A DNA stretch of 64,000 nucleotides. Source: JAUIET01 sp039111475 (lineage in GTDB: Bacteria; Pseudomonadota; Gammaproteobacteria; Pseudomonadales; JAUIET01). The notes under the pieces are model-generated. The model saw only the letters and a program-made list of their open reading frames with translations, made no database searches and was not told where the DNA came from. Location of the stretch: the NCBI GenBank assembly GCA_039111475.1, contig JBCCIP010000002.1, positions 124,001 through 188,000 of the forward strand, given 5' to 3'. Position 1 is the first letter of the stretch. Every line of letters begins with the position of its first letter. Shown one piece after another: positions 36,838 through 45,653 of the stretch. A program made the position numbers and the translations under genes.

Positions 36838-38451
36838 CTAACCCTCTGCCGCCATCCGCTCAGCAAATTCCGTCACATACCGATAGTCCGCCTTACCATT
36901 GTCAGCCCGTTTCATAGCATCAATCGCATAGATGCTTCTCGGTATTTTGTAGTCAGCCAGTTGCTCACCGACGTGCTTCTGAATATCGGTAACATCAAGC
37001 GTCTCTTGCGTCAGCATTGGCCCTTCAACAACCGCCACTACCATTTTGCCAAACCTTGGGTGGGGTAGGCCTACCACCAAAGCATCACTGACTGAAGGGT
37101 GGGTTAGCAACGCGCGCTCTACTTCAACGGTATACACTTTCTCGCCACCACTATTGATCACATTGCTGTCACGCCCTAGCAGAACAAGCATACCGTCTTC
37201 GCGCACGGTGCAACGGTCACCTGTCATCACATAGCGAATGCCATTATGCTCAACGAATGTCTCAGCCGATTTCTCTGGTTGGTTGTAATAGCCCATAGGG
37301 ATGTAACCGCCGGAATAGGCAATGCCAATAGTGTCGCTACCCGGCTCAATTTCCTGCATTTCGTCGTCTAGCACACAGGTGGTGGGTAATGGCCTAAATA
37401 CGCCGGGATCTGAAGTGGAAACGGCAAAGCCTGAGGCTTCTGAGGAACCCAGGGTATCCATCAGGAACATGTTAGGTGCGTGTTGGCGCAAGCTGGCTGT
37501 AGAATCTTCGCTTAAAGAGGCGCCGGTAGAGACCAGCATAGCTACACCGGACATTAAATCTTCGTCCGCTCTGCGATTCATGCATTCAATCAACGGCATG
37601 GCAAACGCATCACCAACCAGCGCCATACCACCCACTTCATACTTCTTGATCATGTCCAGGGTAATGTCAGCTTCCAGCTTTCTACCAGGAACCGTGATCA
37701 CCGGAATGCCTTGCGCAATCATCAGGATAGACATCAACATACCTGCACCATGCATCAGTGGGCTGAGCGGCATAAATGGCTTGGCGGGAGGCAATTTCAG
37801 TACATTGGCAACATGCTCTTCAATAGTCGCAGGGTGCTCTTTAAGATCCAGAGCCATCATGGCATTGGCGGTGGACAGGTTTTGTTTCCGCCAAATATCT
37901 TCATGCCGCCACATAACGCCTTTGGGTAACCCTGTTGTACCTCCCGTTGCAATGATGATCAGGTCATCGCTGGAACAACTGCGTTCGAAGTTGCTGGCAT
38001 CAAACATGTATAACTGCGTCAAGCTTTGCGCGAATCTATTGGCTGGCGATTCAGTGCCTGCCTCAATAAACGCCATGGTTTTAGTCAGTCTATCTTTGAT
38101 GTTTGCAACGCGGTCTGCAAATTCGGTGTCGTATACCAGTACCTGAATATCCAGGGTGTCGCAGAGATCAATCAACTCTTGCTCAACGTACCGGTAGTTA
38201 ACGTTGACATGGGTCATACCAGTCAAACCTGCCGCCGCCATGGTTTCCATATACGCATTGGAGTTGCGCATGTAGTGGCCTACGTGCGCGCCTTTGGACA
38301 ACTGCAATGAGTGCAGCCAGCTCGCAATGCCAGTGGCCCGTTCGCAAAGAGTGTGGTAGCTAATAATATCTTCGCCATGGATTAGGGCAGGGCGGTCGCC
38401 CATTTCGCTGTTCGCCAGCTGGTAGACAGCTTCGCTGATATTCCATGTCAT
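36838..38451 (-). CDS. AMP-dependent acyl-CoA ligase (1)
   Basis: 537 residues of the ANL family. Motifs: IIATGGTTGLPKGVMWRHEDI (P-loop), LMDTLGSSEASGFAVS, YVMTGDRCTVREDGMLVLLGRDSNVINSGGEKVYTVEVE and the lid lysine segment ADNGKADYRYV. It resembles the acyl-CoA synthetases of steroid or fatty-acid side-chain pathways. It is the last gene of a three-gene minus-strand operon with the thiolase-like and LLM genes, driven from the operator at 41060. Confidence 0.92.
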   Translation of the reverse strand: MTWNISEAVYQLANSEMGDRPALIHGEDIISYHTLCERATGIASWLHSLQLSKGAHVGHYMRNSNAYMETMAAAGLTGMTHVNVNYRYVEQELIDLCDTLDIQVLVYDTEFADRVANIKDRLTKTMAFIEAGTESPANRFAQSLTQLYMFDASNFERSCSSDDLIIIATGGTTGLPKGVMWRHEDIWRKQNLSTANAMMALDLKEHPATIEEHVANVLKLPPAKPFMPLSPLMHGAGMLMSILMIAQGIPVITVPGRKLEADITLDMIKKYEVGGMALVGDAFAMPLIECMNRRADEDLMSGVAMLVSTGASLSEDSTASLRQHAPNMFLMDTLGSSEASGFAVSTSDPGVFRPLPTTCVLDDEMQEIEPGSDTIGIAYSGGYIPMGYYNQPEKSAETFVEHNGIRYVMTGDRCTVREDGMLVLLGRDSNVINSGGEKVYTVEVERALLTHPSVSDALVVGLPHPRFGKMVVAVVEGPMLTQETLDVTDIQKHVGEQLADYKIPRSIYAIDAMKRADNGKADYRYVTEFAERMAAEG

Positions 38452-38463
38452 AGTCTTACCTTT

Positions 38464-39984
38464 CTAATTGTCTAACTTAAAATGCAGGGTTTCGCCTTCC
38501 GCAGCCGTAACCTTAACGGAACTATTGTTGCAGTCCATACCTAACAATTGATCCGCAGTGTGACCGTCGTTGGGCGCAGTGCATGAAACGAAACGTTCAC
38601 CATTGCTGGTCTCGCCGAGAATGATGGCTTGTGGTTCCTTTTTGCCTGTGAAGTTAACCGTATAGGTGACTATTCGCCCACCAGATGGATTGCTGACAAT
38701 AGGGCGTTTATCACGTTCATTCGCAGACAGTTCGCAAGGTATAGTAGCCCAGTTAACAAAACTGGGTTGTTGAGACAAGACCGCACTGGCATGTTTGGAT
38801 AACACGCCGCCATTGCTGGTTACCAAGGCGTAATCGTCTTTGTTGGTCCGGGCCCACTGAACAGCCTCTGCCAGGGCGTGCATGCCATAGTTGTTACCAG
38901 GGCCGCCAAAGTAAGGTAAGCCACCCGTCATAGTTAGCGCATGACTGCCATCGGCAGGTAAATCCAATTGCTCGGCAACACTGCTTACTGCGCACGGAAA
39001 GCAACTGTAAATATCGATAGCTGAGATATCGTTTATGTTCTTCTCAGCCATTGCCAGAGCATGTTCTGCCACGCGCCCGGCCATAGGCGACAGCGAAGCG
39101 TCTTCGCGATGACTTAGCTCAAATTCTTTGCCCTCTGCCATCCCATGCATAAACACCCACCGAGAAGGGTCAATACCCAACTCGAGCGCTTTGCCGGCGC
39201 TACAAAGCAACAAAGCAGCTGCCTGATTAACACCATCTTGCGCGATCATTCGTTTGGTGTACAAATGAGTCAGGTTTGCCGCGGCCAGGATTTCCTGCTC
39301 GGATTGCTGACCAGCGAACTGAGCATTTGGGTTATTGGCGGCAACAGCACTGAGCGATGACATCAGCTGTGCGCAGGCTGCCCGGTGCTGTTCGATGCTG
39401 CGGCCGTACTTAGCGCGTATTGCCTGATCGATCATGGTGTAATAATAGGCAACATTGAGCAGGCCGTTTTGACCCTCCTGACTGGTCGCTACGTTATCGC
39501 CGAAGCCTCTGTCTTCCAATGGCTCATCGAATTCTTCATTCCAGTTCAGCGCGACACCATTGCGCTCTGCGTGGCGTTGGTTTTTTAATGCCTCGGCACC
39601 TGTGAGCAAAACCACCGAGCGTGCTCCCGCAGCTATATCTCGCGCGAACTCGATGACTCGCGACTGCGGACCGTTGCCGCCAGTCTCCGTATATATTCTG
39701 CTTTTCGGTTGGGCGCCGATGCGTGTCGCCACCGATTGCGGTGGGTTATTGCTGCGTCCCCATGGCGAGTTCCAGCGCCGGCCCATATCGGAAAATAACT
39801 TGGTGACACAGATTGTGTCGATGTGGCCGGCAACATCAGCAGCACCGCAGTCATCTACCGCGGCAGAGCTTGCAAGTGCGGCCAGTTCCATCGGTGCGCT
39901 GGCCGTGGCGTCGCGTTGAACTACCTGGCCTGAGCCAACCAGAACAGGTGTGTTGTCGGCAATCGAAGAATAGTCTGCGATCAC
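38464..39984 (-). CDS. Thiolase-like protein lacking the nucleophilic Cys, with C-terminal extension
   Basis: 506 residues. N-terminal thiolase fold (NTPVLVGSGQVVQRD, HIDTICVTKLFSDMG). At the position where thiolases carry NxCxSG, this protein reads TETGGNGPQS, so the canonical Cys is missing. About 100 extra C-terminal residues (TYTVNFTGKKEPQAIILGETSNGERFV) look like a fused OB-fold similar to DUF35 partners. It may therefore be a self-contained lyase or binding protein rather than a thiolase. It overlaps the upstream LLM gene by 4 bases. Confidence 0.83.
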   Translation of the reverse strand: MIADYSSIADNTPVLVGSGQVVQRDATASAPMELAALASSAAVDDCGAADVAGHIDTICVTKLFSDMGRRWNSPWGRSNNPPQSVATRIGAQPKSRIYTETGGNGPQSRVIEFARDIAAGARSVVLLTGAEALKNQRHAERNGVALNWNEEFDEPLEDRGFGDNVATSQEGQNGLLNVAYYYTMIDQAIRAKYGRSIEQHRAACAQLMSSLSAVAANNPNAQFAGQQSEQEILAAANLTHLYTKRMIAQDGVNQAAALLLCSAGKALELGIDPSRWVFMHGMAEGKEFELSHREDASLSPMAGRVAEHALAMAEKNINDISAIDIYSCFPCAVSSVAEQLDLPADGSHALTMTGGLPYFGGPGNNYGMHALAEAVQWARTNKDDYALVTSNGGVLSKHASAVLSQQPSFVNWATIPCELSANERDKRPIVSNPSGGRIVTYTVNFTGKKEPQAIILGETSNGERFVSCTAPNDGHTADQLLGMDCNNSSVKVTAAEGETLHFKLDN

Positions 39985-40997
39985 AACACCAGTTCCGCCA
40001 CTTGTCGAAGGTGCTCTTTGTCAGTAGTTGCAACCAGCAACGTGGTTACACGCGAATCGCGCCAGGCTTGCAAACGCTCTTTGATGCGCTCTTTAGGGCC
40101 AACCAAAGCGAGAGAATCGGCAAGCTCATCCGGGATAACACGCGCAGCTTCTTCACGCTTACCTTCGAAAAACAAGCGTTGAATTTCGTCGGCTTCTTTT
40201 TCATAGCCCATCCGCTCAAACAGGTTCTTATGGAAGTTGGTGTCTTTCGCACCCATGCCGCCCACGTACAGACTGAGAAAGTACTTCACTTTCAACAATC
40301 CAGCGTCGATGTCATCCGTAATATCAATTGAGCACATTTGCGCAATCTGAAAATCCGGTTTCGCGTTTTTCAACGAATCTAGATACACACTTTCGTCATA
40401 TGGGTTATAGAACAGCGGCAGCCAACCATCGGCAATCTCGGTACTCAATGCAATGTTTTTTGGCCCTTCTGCGCCCATGAAAATTGGAATATTGTCGCGT
40501 ATTGGATGCACCATTGGCTTCAGCGGCTTACCCAGGCCTGTGCCATCATCACCTGGGTAGGGCAGAGGGTAATGCGGTCCAGGCGCTGTGATTTTTTCAT
40601 CGCGTGCAAAGGCCTTACGCAGGATGCTGACATACTCCCGGGTACGTGCCAGTGGTTTGGGGAACGGTTGCCCATACCAGCCTTCAACCACTTGCGGGCC
40701 AGACACACCCAATCCCAGAATCATCCTGCCGTTGGACAAGATGTCCATCGACAGCGTATGCATAGCGCATGCTGTTGGTGGCCGCGCTGACAATTGTGCG
40801 ACGGCAGTACCTAGCTTGATAGTTTTGGTTTGTGCGCCAATCCAGGCTAGTGGTGTAAACGCATCATTGCCCCACGACTCGGCTGACCATACGGAATCAA
40901 ACCCCAGCTTTTCAGCTTCTTGAGCCATTTCCACAAAGTTCGGGCTGGGGGCTGCACCCCAATAGCCCTGGGCTAATCCAAGCTTTAAATCTGCCAT
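39981..40997 (-). CDS. LLM-class F420/FMN-dependent oxidoreductase (2)
   Basis: About 338 residues from ATG 40997, with AGGATT upstream; an extension to 41018 is possible but poorer. The pattern LKLGLAQGYWGAAPSPNFVEMAQEAEKLGFDSVWSAESWG and MILGLGVSGPQVVEGWYG is that of the mycobacterial-type F420-linked LLM family, distinct from the EHH group at 24375 and 55775. First gene of the operon with the thiolase-like and CoA ligase genes; divergent from the ACAD pair. Confidence 0.9.
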   Translation of the reverse strand: MADLKLGLAQGYWGAAPSPNFVEMAQEAEKLGFDSVWSAESWGNDAFTPLAWIGAQTKTIKLGTAVAQLSARPPTACAMHTLSMDILSNGRMILGLGVSGPQVVEGWYGQPFPKPLARTREYVSILRKAFARDEKITAPGPHYPLPYPGDDGTGLGKPLKPMVHPIRDNIPIFMGAEGPKNIALSTEIADGWLPLFYNPYDESVYLDSLKNAKPDFQIAQMCSIDITDDIDAGLLKVKYFLSLYVGGMGAKDTNFHKNLFERMGYEKEADEIQRLFFEGKREEAARVIPDELADSLALVGPKERIKERLQAWRDSRVTTLLVATTDKEHLRQVAELVL

Positions 40998-41059
40998 AAG
41001 AATCCTATCGATAATCACTAAATTTGGTGGACATAAGTGTACCTCGATGATATTAATAA

Positions 41060-41077
41060 AAACAGTCTGAACTGTTT
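41060..41077. promoter_or_regulatory. Operator-like palindrome between LLM operon and ACAD pair
   Basis: AAACAGTCTGAACTGTTT is followed by TTTA and lies between divergent starts at 40997 (minus) and 41168 (plus). It is one of the best-formed copies, with both AAACAG and CTGTTT ends intact. Confidence 0.65.
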
Positions 41078-41167
41078 TTATTAGGCTGCGTTAGCGCATC
41101 TGGCGTGCCGCATCGCGCAAGGTGTTACCATCGCGCGCCCCTTTGTATTTCCACTCAGAGAATGTAT

Positions 41168-42376
41168 ATGACTACGGTATCTCAACAGGAACTGGATGAT
41201 TTTCGAGCACAGGTTTCCGGCTGGATGAAAGACAATAAACCCGCAGATCCGGGATTTCTTCTGCCGCAAACCTTTATGGAAGTGGGCAATGAAAAGGTTC
41301 TGGAGTTTTTGCGCGAGTGGCAACATAAGATCTGGAGTGCCGGCTATCTGGGCATGGCGTGGCCTAAAGAATACGGCGGCGGCGGTGTAGATCCTATTTT
41401 CCAAAGCATCGCCGATCAAGAAATGAAACGCCATGCCGTCCCCATCTGCTTCAATGTGATTGGTCTTAGCTGGACCGGCCCTTTGATCAATGACATTGGT
41501 ACTGAAGAAGCGAAGAAGAAATACCTGAAAGGCATTTTGAACGCTGAAGACGTGTGGTGTCAGGGCTTCTCAGAGCCTGACCACGGTTCCGACCTGGGCG
41601 GCGTGCAATGCCGTGCCATCCGTGATGGTGACGAGTACGTGGTGAATGGCACCAAGATTTGGACCACCATGGGAAACTACGCTAAATACATGATATTACT
41701 GGCGCGAACCGGGCCGGCAGAACCGCGCAAATACGACGGCCTGTCGTTCTTCCTGTCACCCATGTTGATAGACGGAGTAGATCCAAGGCCTATCCAGAAA
41801 ATGACCGGTGAATACGGCTTCTGCGAGACTTTTTTTACTGATGCTCGTATTCCCGCCAGCTCATTAATGGGCAAAGAAGGCAATGGCTGGAAAGTAGCCA
41901 TGCAAACCCTGCAATATGAGCGTGGCGCCGAAGCCGGGGCCGCGGGCGGTTTGATGGCCGTGCGAACGGTGGTCAATGATTTGATTGAAGAATTGCGCAA
42001 CGTGAAACGCGATGGCGAGCCAGTATTAAATGACCCTGTGGTACGAGATCGCCTTGTGCAGTTTTTGATGGAAGAAAAATCCCTGTCGCTTGGTGAACGT
42101 CGTCAGGCGCATGCGGCACTCAACACTGATTACCCTTGGTCTGTGCCGCTGTCAGGCAAATTGCGTGCCTCTGAATTCTCTCGCGAAATGCGCAAGTTTG
42201 CCGTGGGCATACAAGGTGCTCACGGCAGCTTGTACGTTGGCGACCAGGACGCGATTGCCGGTGGTTTCTGGCAGCGAGCGTATTTCAATAATTTCTCAAC
42301 AACCATAGGCGGTGGCACCAGCCAGGTCCAAGCCAATATTGTTGGTGAGCGCGTACTTGGTTTGCCTAAGGATTAG
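41168..42376 (+). CDS. Acyl-CoA dehydrogenase, first of an adjacent pair
   Basis: About 402 residues from ATG 41168 (41162 also possible); an extension to 41105 is unlikely. ACAD motifs: WCQGFSEPDHGSDLGGVQCRA, TKIWTTMGNYAKYMILLART and C-terminal TTIGGGTSQVQANIVGERVLGL. It is immediately followed by a second, shorter ACAD-like gene, the arrangement of the heterotetrameric ACADs used in steroid side-chain degradation (established for mycobacterial ChsE enzymes). The stop codon abuts the left arm of a large inverted repeat. Confidence 0.92.
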   Translation: MTTVSQQELDDFRAQVSGWMKDNKPADPGFLLPQTFMEVGNEKVLEFLREWQHKIWSAGYLGMAWPKEYGGGGVDPIFQSIADQEMKRHAVPICFNVIGLSWTGPLINDIGTEEAKKKYLKGILNAEDVWCQGFSEPDHGSDLGGVQCRAIRDGDEYVVNGTKIWTTMGNYAKYMILLARTGPAEPRKYDGLSFFLSPMLIDGVDPRPIQKMTGEYGFCETFFTDARIPASSLMGKEGNGWKVAMQTLQYERGAEAGAAGGLMAVRTVVNDLIEELRNVKRDGEPVLNDPVVRDRLVQFLMEEKSLSLGERRQAHAALNTDYPWSVPLSGKLRASEFSREMRKFAVGIQGAHGSLYVGDQDAIAGGFWQRAYFNNFSTTIGGGTSQVQANIVGERVLGLPKD

Positions 42377-42725
42377 GGAGTCTCTTAATGAGTATCCAAT
42401 ACCTCTGGCTTATAAGCGAATCCGTGATTGAGGCGCCAGCTCGAAGGCAGACCCAAAGCACTCGCTATGCTCGCGGGGCCAGCTTTGCTGGTTGCACATC
42501 GAGAGCTAGCAACGAAGAGCACGGATTCGCTTGTAAGCCCCGTAGGGCGCGACCTGAAGCGCGCATCTGCTTCCGTCGCCTAAAAGCGCCTACTTTTGGT
42601 GTTAACCTCGTCGGTGACACCAACAGTAGGCGCTTTAGGCGACCAGATCGACCTTCGGCTAACGCCTCGCTCCTGCACGCTTCAGAGGTCACGCAGAGGT
42701 ATTGCATACTCATTCAGAGGCTCCC
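42376..42725. repeat. 350-bp nested inverted-repeat element between the paired ACAD genes
   Basis: An outer arm, 42376-42407, pairs with 42694-42725 over 32 bases with 3 mismatches. Inside are two further hairpins. One is 42408-42426 with 42520-42538 (19 bases, 1 mismatch), enclosing the second-family core. The other has 42547-42565 with 42674-42694 imperfectly, then 42575-42602 with 42616-42643. Together they can fold as a three-way junction. The left arm starts at the stop of the first ACAD. The right arm contains CAGAGG, the probable ribosome site of the second ACAD. No protein is encoded here. Confidence 0.85.
42408..42538 (+). repeat. Second-family repeat, copy G (conserved core, local arms)
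   Basis: Arms of 19 bases with one mismatch enclose a 93-base loop. The loop holds the family signature ACCCAAAGCACTCGCT, then GCTCGCGGGGCCAGCTTT (42451-42486). The same signature is found at 52031-52067 and 52263-52297 inside different arms. Confidence 0.75.
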
Positions 42726-42730
42726 TCAAA

Positions 42731-43864
42731 ATGAATACTAGGAACAACTCTATTCGTTTCACTGACGAACAAACCATGATTCTGGAAAGTGCGCGGGACT
42801 TCTGCCGTGATAAATCGCCTGTTCCAGCGGTTCGTGCGTTGCTGTCCAGCGAAGCCGGTTACAGCGATGAAGTATGGCAAGAAATGCTTGCTCTGGGTTG
42901 GCTGGGAATTGCCGTGCCAGAGCAGTTTGGTGGCTCCGATATGGGCTTTGGTTCTGTCGTGCCTTTAGCTGAAAGCATGGGGCGCGCATTACTGGCGACA
43001 CCGTTTTTTTCAACGACTCTGGCAGCACAGGCCATTCTGCGTGCTGGAAATACCCAGCAGCAAGAGGCCTGGCTACCGAAACTGGTGGATGGGACTGTTG
43101 CCACTCTTGCCTGGTTAGATGGTGAAGACTGGGGAGCTGACAATCTTGATTGCAAAGCGGTTGCTGAGGGTGATCAGTATCGTTTAAGTGGCGAAAAGTG
43201 GCATGTGACGGATGCGGGCGTTTCATCGCTATTCGTAGTGCTTACTGAAGTAGACAACGCACCTGCACTGGCATTAGTTCCACGCGAGTCCTTGTCCGAT
43301 TCCGCGACAGTAGCGCATGCTTTGATTGATGAAACCAAGCGCGCTGCAAAGGTAGACTTCAGCGGTGTGGCCGTTGACGCCGCCAATGTCATTCGCGGCG
43401 ATCAGCTTGGTACTGCATTGCATGAAGTCCGACTATTGGGTGCTCTGCTCGTAGCTGCCGAGGCCACGGGAAGCGCAGCATCCTGTCTGGACGTTACTGT
43501 AGAGTATTTAAAAACTCGTAAGCAGTTTGGAAAACTGATTGGCTCATACCAAGGCTTGAAGCACCCAACGGTTGATGTTCTAGTCGCAATGGATTCGGCG
43601 CGTTCGCACATTTATCACGCGGCGACAGTAGTAGACGATGGCCCGATGTCGGAAGACGCTGAAATAGCTTGCCGAATGGCGAAGGCGCTGGCAAGCGATG
43701 CTCTAACGTTTGCGGGTGATCGCGCAATTCAGTTCCATGGCGGTTTGGGTTTCACTTACGAATGCGATGCGCAGCTCTACATGCGCAGGGCTCAATGGGC
43801 GCAGCAACAGTTTGGAGATTCTTATCATCATCGCAAGCGGTTGGCGTCTTTGTTGTTGGATTGA
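42731..43864 (+). CDS. Acyl-CoA dehydrogenase, second (short) subunit of the pair
   Basis: 377 residues from ATG 42731, with CAGAGG 10 bases upstream; an in-frame start at 42596 lies inside the repeat and is rejected. It has ACAD features WLGIAVPEQFGGSDMGFGSVVPLAESMGRALL and the C-terminal IQFHGGLGFTYECDAQLYMRRA characteristic of the smaller partner in heteromeric ACADs. Probable alpha2-beta2 enzyme with the preceding gene, with FAD sites formed between subunits (inference). Convergent with a P450 gene across two copies of the 112-bp repeat. Confidence 0.9.
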   Translation: MNTRNNSIRFTDEQTMILESARDFCRDKSPVPAVRALLSSEAGYSDEVWQEMLALGWLGIAVPEQFGGSDMGFGSVVPLAESMGRALLATPFFSTTLAAQAILRAGNTQQQEAWLPKLVDGTVATLAWLDGEDWGADNLDCKAVAEGDQYRLSGEKWHVTDAGVSSLFVVLTEVDNAPALALVPRESLSDSATVAHALIDETKRAAKVDFSGVAVDAANVIRGDQLGTALHEVRLLGALLVAAEATGSAASCLDVTVEYLKTRKQFGKLIGSYQGLKHPTVDVLVAMDSARSHIYHAATVVDDGPMSEDAEIACRMAKALASDALTFAGDRAIQFHGGLGFTYECDAQLYMRRAQWAQQQFGDSYHHRKRLASLLLD

Positions 43865-43894
43865 AGTTTTTGGTTCAGTAGATACTGCAAGACC

Positions 43895-44006
43895 GGCTTT
43901 GGACCACACACCCACTCACGCGACACGCCGTAAACCCATCCCTGGGGGCTTGTGTTCGACATCCATGTCTCACACAGTCGCGTGAGTGGGTGTGTAATCC
44001 AAAACC
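43895..44006 (-). repeat. 112-bp repeat, copy B (30-bp arms, 52-bp core)
   Basis: Arms 43895-43924 and 43977-44006 are complementary over 30 bases with 3 mismatches. The 52-base core 43925-43976 is in reverse orientation relative to copy A. Read on the minus strand it starts TGTGTGAG and ends GGGTTTACGGCGT. It begins 30 bases after the ACAD stop. Arm sequence is unrelated to copies A, C or D except for the conserved end bases. Confidence 0.88.
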
Positions 44007-44075
44007 TCATCACTTTGTAGCGTGTTTCTAAATAGCGCTCTTTATCGTGCTATTGAATTTGCAACTAGGTGCGGA

Positions 44076-44187
44076 GGCGTCAGATCTATTACATCCTCTA
44101 GCGACCGTGTGAGAGAGGGACCTCGAACACGAGCCCCCATGGATGGGTTCACGGCGTGTCGCTAGAGGATGTAATAGATCTGACGCC
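44076..44187 (+). repeat. 112-bp repeat, copy C (perfect 30-bp arms)
   Basis: Arms 44076-44105 and 44158-44187 are perfectly complementary over all 30 bases. The core 44106-44157 has 52 bases with CCCCCATGGATGGGTT and ACGGCGT, in the same orientation as copy A and opposite to copy B 69 bases away. It ends 38 bases before the convergent P450 stop. The 361-bp gap 43865-44225 holds nothing else. Confidence 0.9.
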
Positions 44188-44225
44188 GGTCTATCAGTAC
44201 CTTACATACTGAAAAACCAATCAGT

Positions 44226-45482
44226 TTACTTCTCAAAAATAACTGGAATTTCCTCAAGCCCACGCAGCAAAATATTCGGCATATATTCGAGGTCCTCGGG
44301 CGCACAATTTAAGCGCATGCCCGTCGTGCCTTCCAGCAGTTTCTCCCACGCTATAATCATCTCCAGCTTAGACAAATGCTGACCAATGCACACGTGCGTG
44401 CCAAAGCCAAACGCAATGTGTCGCTTGAGATTGCCGCGCGTTATATCAAACTCCATCGGCTGTTCGAACATTGATTCATCGTGATTTGAAGAGAAGTATT
44501 TCAGCAACACCATGCCTCCCTCGGGGATGGTCACATCGCCAAGTGTGTAATCCTCTTTCGCGACACGCCACATGTTGGAAGTGGGGGAAGCCACTCGTAA
44601 ACACTCATCCACCAGATTGGGAATCAGTGAACGATCGGCGCGCACCAAGGCCTCTTGCTCAGGGTTCAAGCACAGTTGACGAATACCCTCGGCTAAGGTT
44701 GCGGTGGTTGTTTCGTTACCGGCCACCAGAAACTGGGAGCAGTGTGATAATTGCTCTTCAATCGTCAGCGGTCGACCGTCGATTTCCGCGTGCGCAACCA
44801 CATTAAGTAAATCATCTCTAGGTGACTGACGACGCTCTTCCAAAGCCTGAGCAAACCAATCGTACTCTTCTTTCAACCCACCGGCTGCCGCCAGCATTTG
44901 TTCTTTGTTGGCAACTTGCGAGAGTACCTGCACGTTGGCAACCGTCCACCAGAACGCTTTGTCGAACATGTCTAGCGGTATGCCCAAAACATGCATGATG
45001 ACCGACAAGGGTAACGGCCGCGAAAACTGATCGATGAAGTTGTAGGGTTCTCCGGCCGGTATTTCGCTAACCAGTCTGTCAGCAAAATCTTCAATCCACG
45101 GTCGATATTTGGCGACATTGTTTTGCACAAAGAAATCTTTGACCGTATCTCTATACGTTTTGTGGTCGGGGTCATCGACCGTCAGCATGGTTCCTTTGCC
45201 GAGATCATAGGTATTCTTCATGGCGGCACCAACGTCGCCGTCCATTTGCCTGGTTGAACCAAGTGCCAAGGTGAATTCGTTGGAGAACACGTTCGCCTTC
45301 TTGTGGGCTTCCCGCACCAGCTCGTAAGTCGAGACCACAAACACACCGGTTTGTGGGTCTTGGTATACTGGTGCGTTTGTTCGCAGAGTTTTGTCGTAGT
45401 GATACGGACATTTGAGCGTATCAGTGTCGAGCAAGGTCATGTCAGCGAGGGCGCGGTTATCCACGGCAGTAGGTGCAGTCAC
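44226..45482 (-). CDS. Cytochrome P450 (1)
   Basis: 418 residues, a complete soluble bacterial P450. Heme-binding loop FGFGTHVCIG with Cys365; I-helix oxygen-activation segment AGNETT (254-259); ExxR as ECLR (293-296). It hydroxylates an aliphatic or terpenoid-type substrate using ferredoxin electrons; no ferredoxin or reductase is encoded in the window. It is divergent from P450 (2) across a 251-bp promoter region holding two palindromes. Confidence 0.94.
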   Translation of the reverse strand: MTAPTAVDNRALADMTLLDTDTLKCPYHYDKTLRTNAPVYQDPQTGVFVVSTYELVREAHKKANVFSNEFTLALGSTRQMDGDVGAAMKNTYDLGKGTMLTVDDPDHKTYRDTVKDFFVQNNVAKYRPWIEDFADRLVSEIPAGEPYNFIDQFSRPLPLSVIMHVLGIPLDMFDKAFWWTVANVQVLSQVANKEQMLAAAGGLKEEYDWFAQALEERRQSPRDDLLNVVAHAEIDGRPLTIEEQLSHCSQFLVAGNETTTATLAEGIRQLCLNPEQEALVRADRSLIPNLVDECLRVASPTSNMWRVAKEDYTLGDVTIPEGGMVLLKYFSSNHDESMFEQPMEFDITRGNLKRHIAFGFGTHVCIGQHLSKLEMIIAWEKLLEGTTGMRLNCAPEDLEYMPNILLRGLEEIPVIFEK

Positions 45483-45530
45483 GGTCTGGATTCCTTCTTT
45501 TAGTTCTGCTCGAGTATGGCGCCATGCCAG

Positions 45531-45554
45531 AATACAGTCAAGGCTGACTGTATT
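45531..45554. promoter_or_regulatory. Perfect 10-bp-arm palindrome (P450 promoter region)
   Basis: AATACAGTCA (45531-45540), 4-base spacer AGGC, and TGACTGTATT (45545-45554) are perfect inverted complements. Arms contain CAGTC/GACTG as in the main motif, but spaced 7 rather than 3 bases. It is 49 bases upstream of the minus-strand P450 start. It may be a second TetR-type operator. Confidence 0.6.
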
Positions 45555-45653
45555 TGTGATTCAGTTAGGCAGACATGCAGTTTTGGGCAGAATTGAGCAT
45601 CTACCGGACGCCGGGGCGAGCTGTTAGTGGAGTGCCGTCAATTCCAATTAAAA

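Noticed and set aside
42388..42741. Open frame of 117 codons between the two ACAD genes
   Set aside because: It is made entirely of the nested inverted repeats; the arginine/alanine-rich product mirrors the repeat sequence.
42376..44187. CRISPR array or integron attC array
   Set aside because: Repeats are few, irregularly spaced and palindromic with variable arms; no cas genes, integrase or gene cassettes are present.
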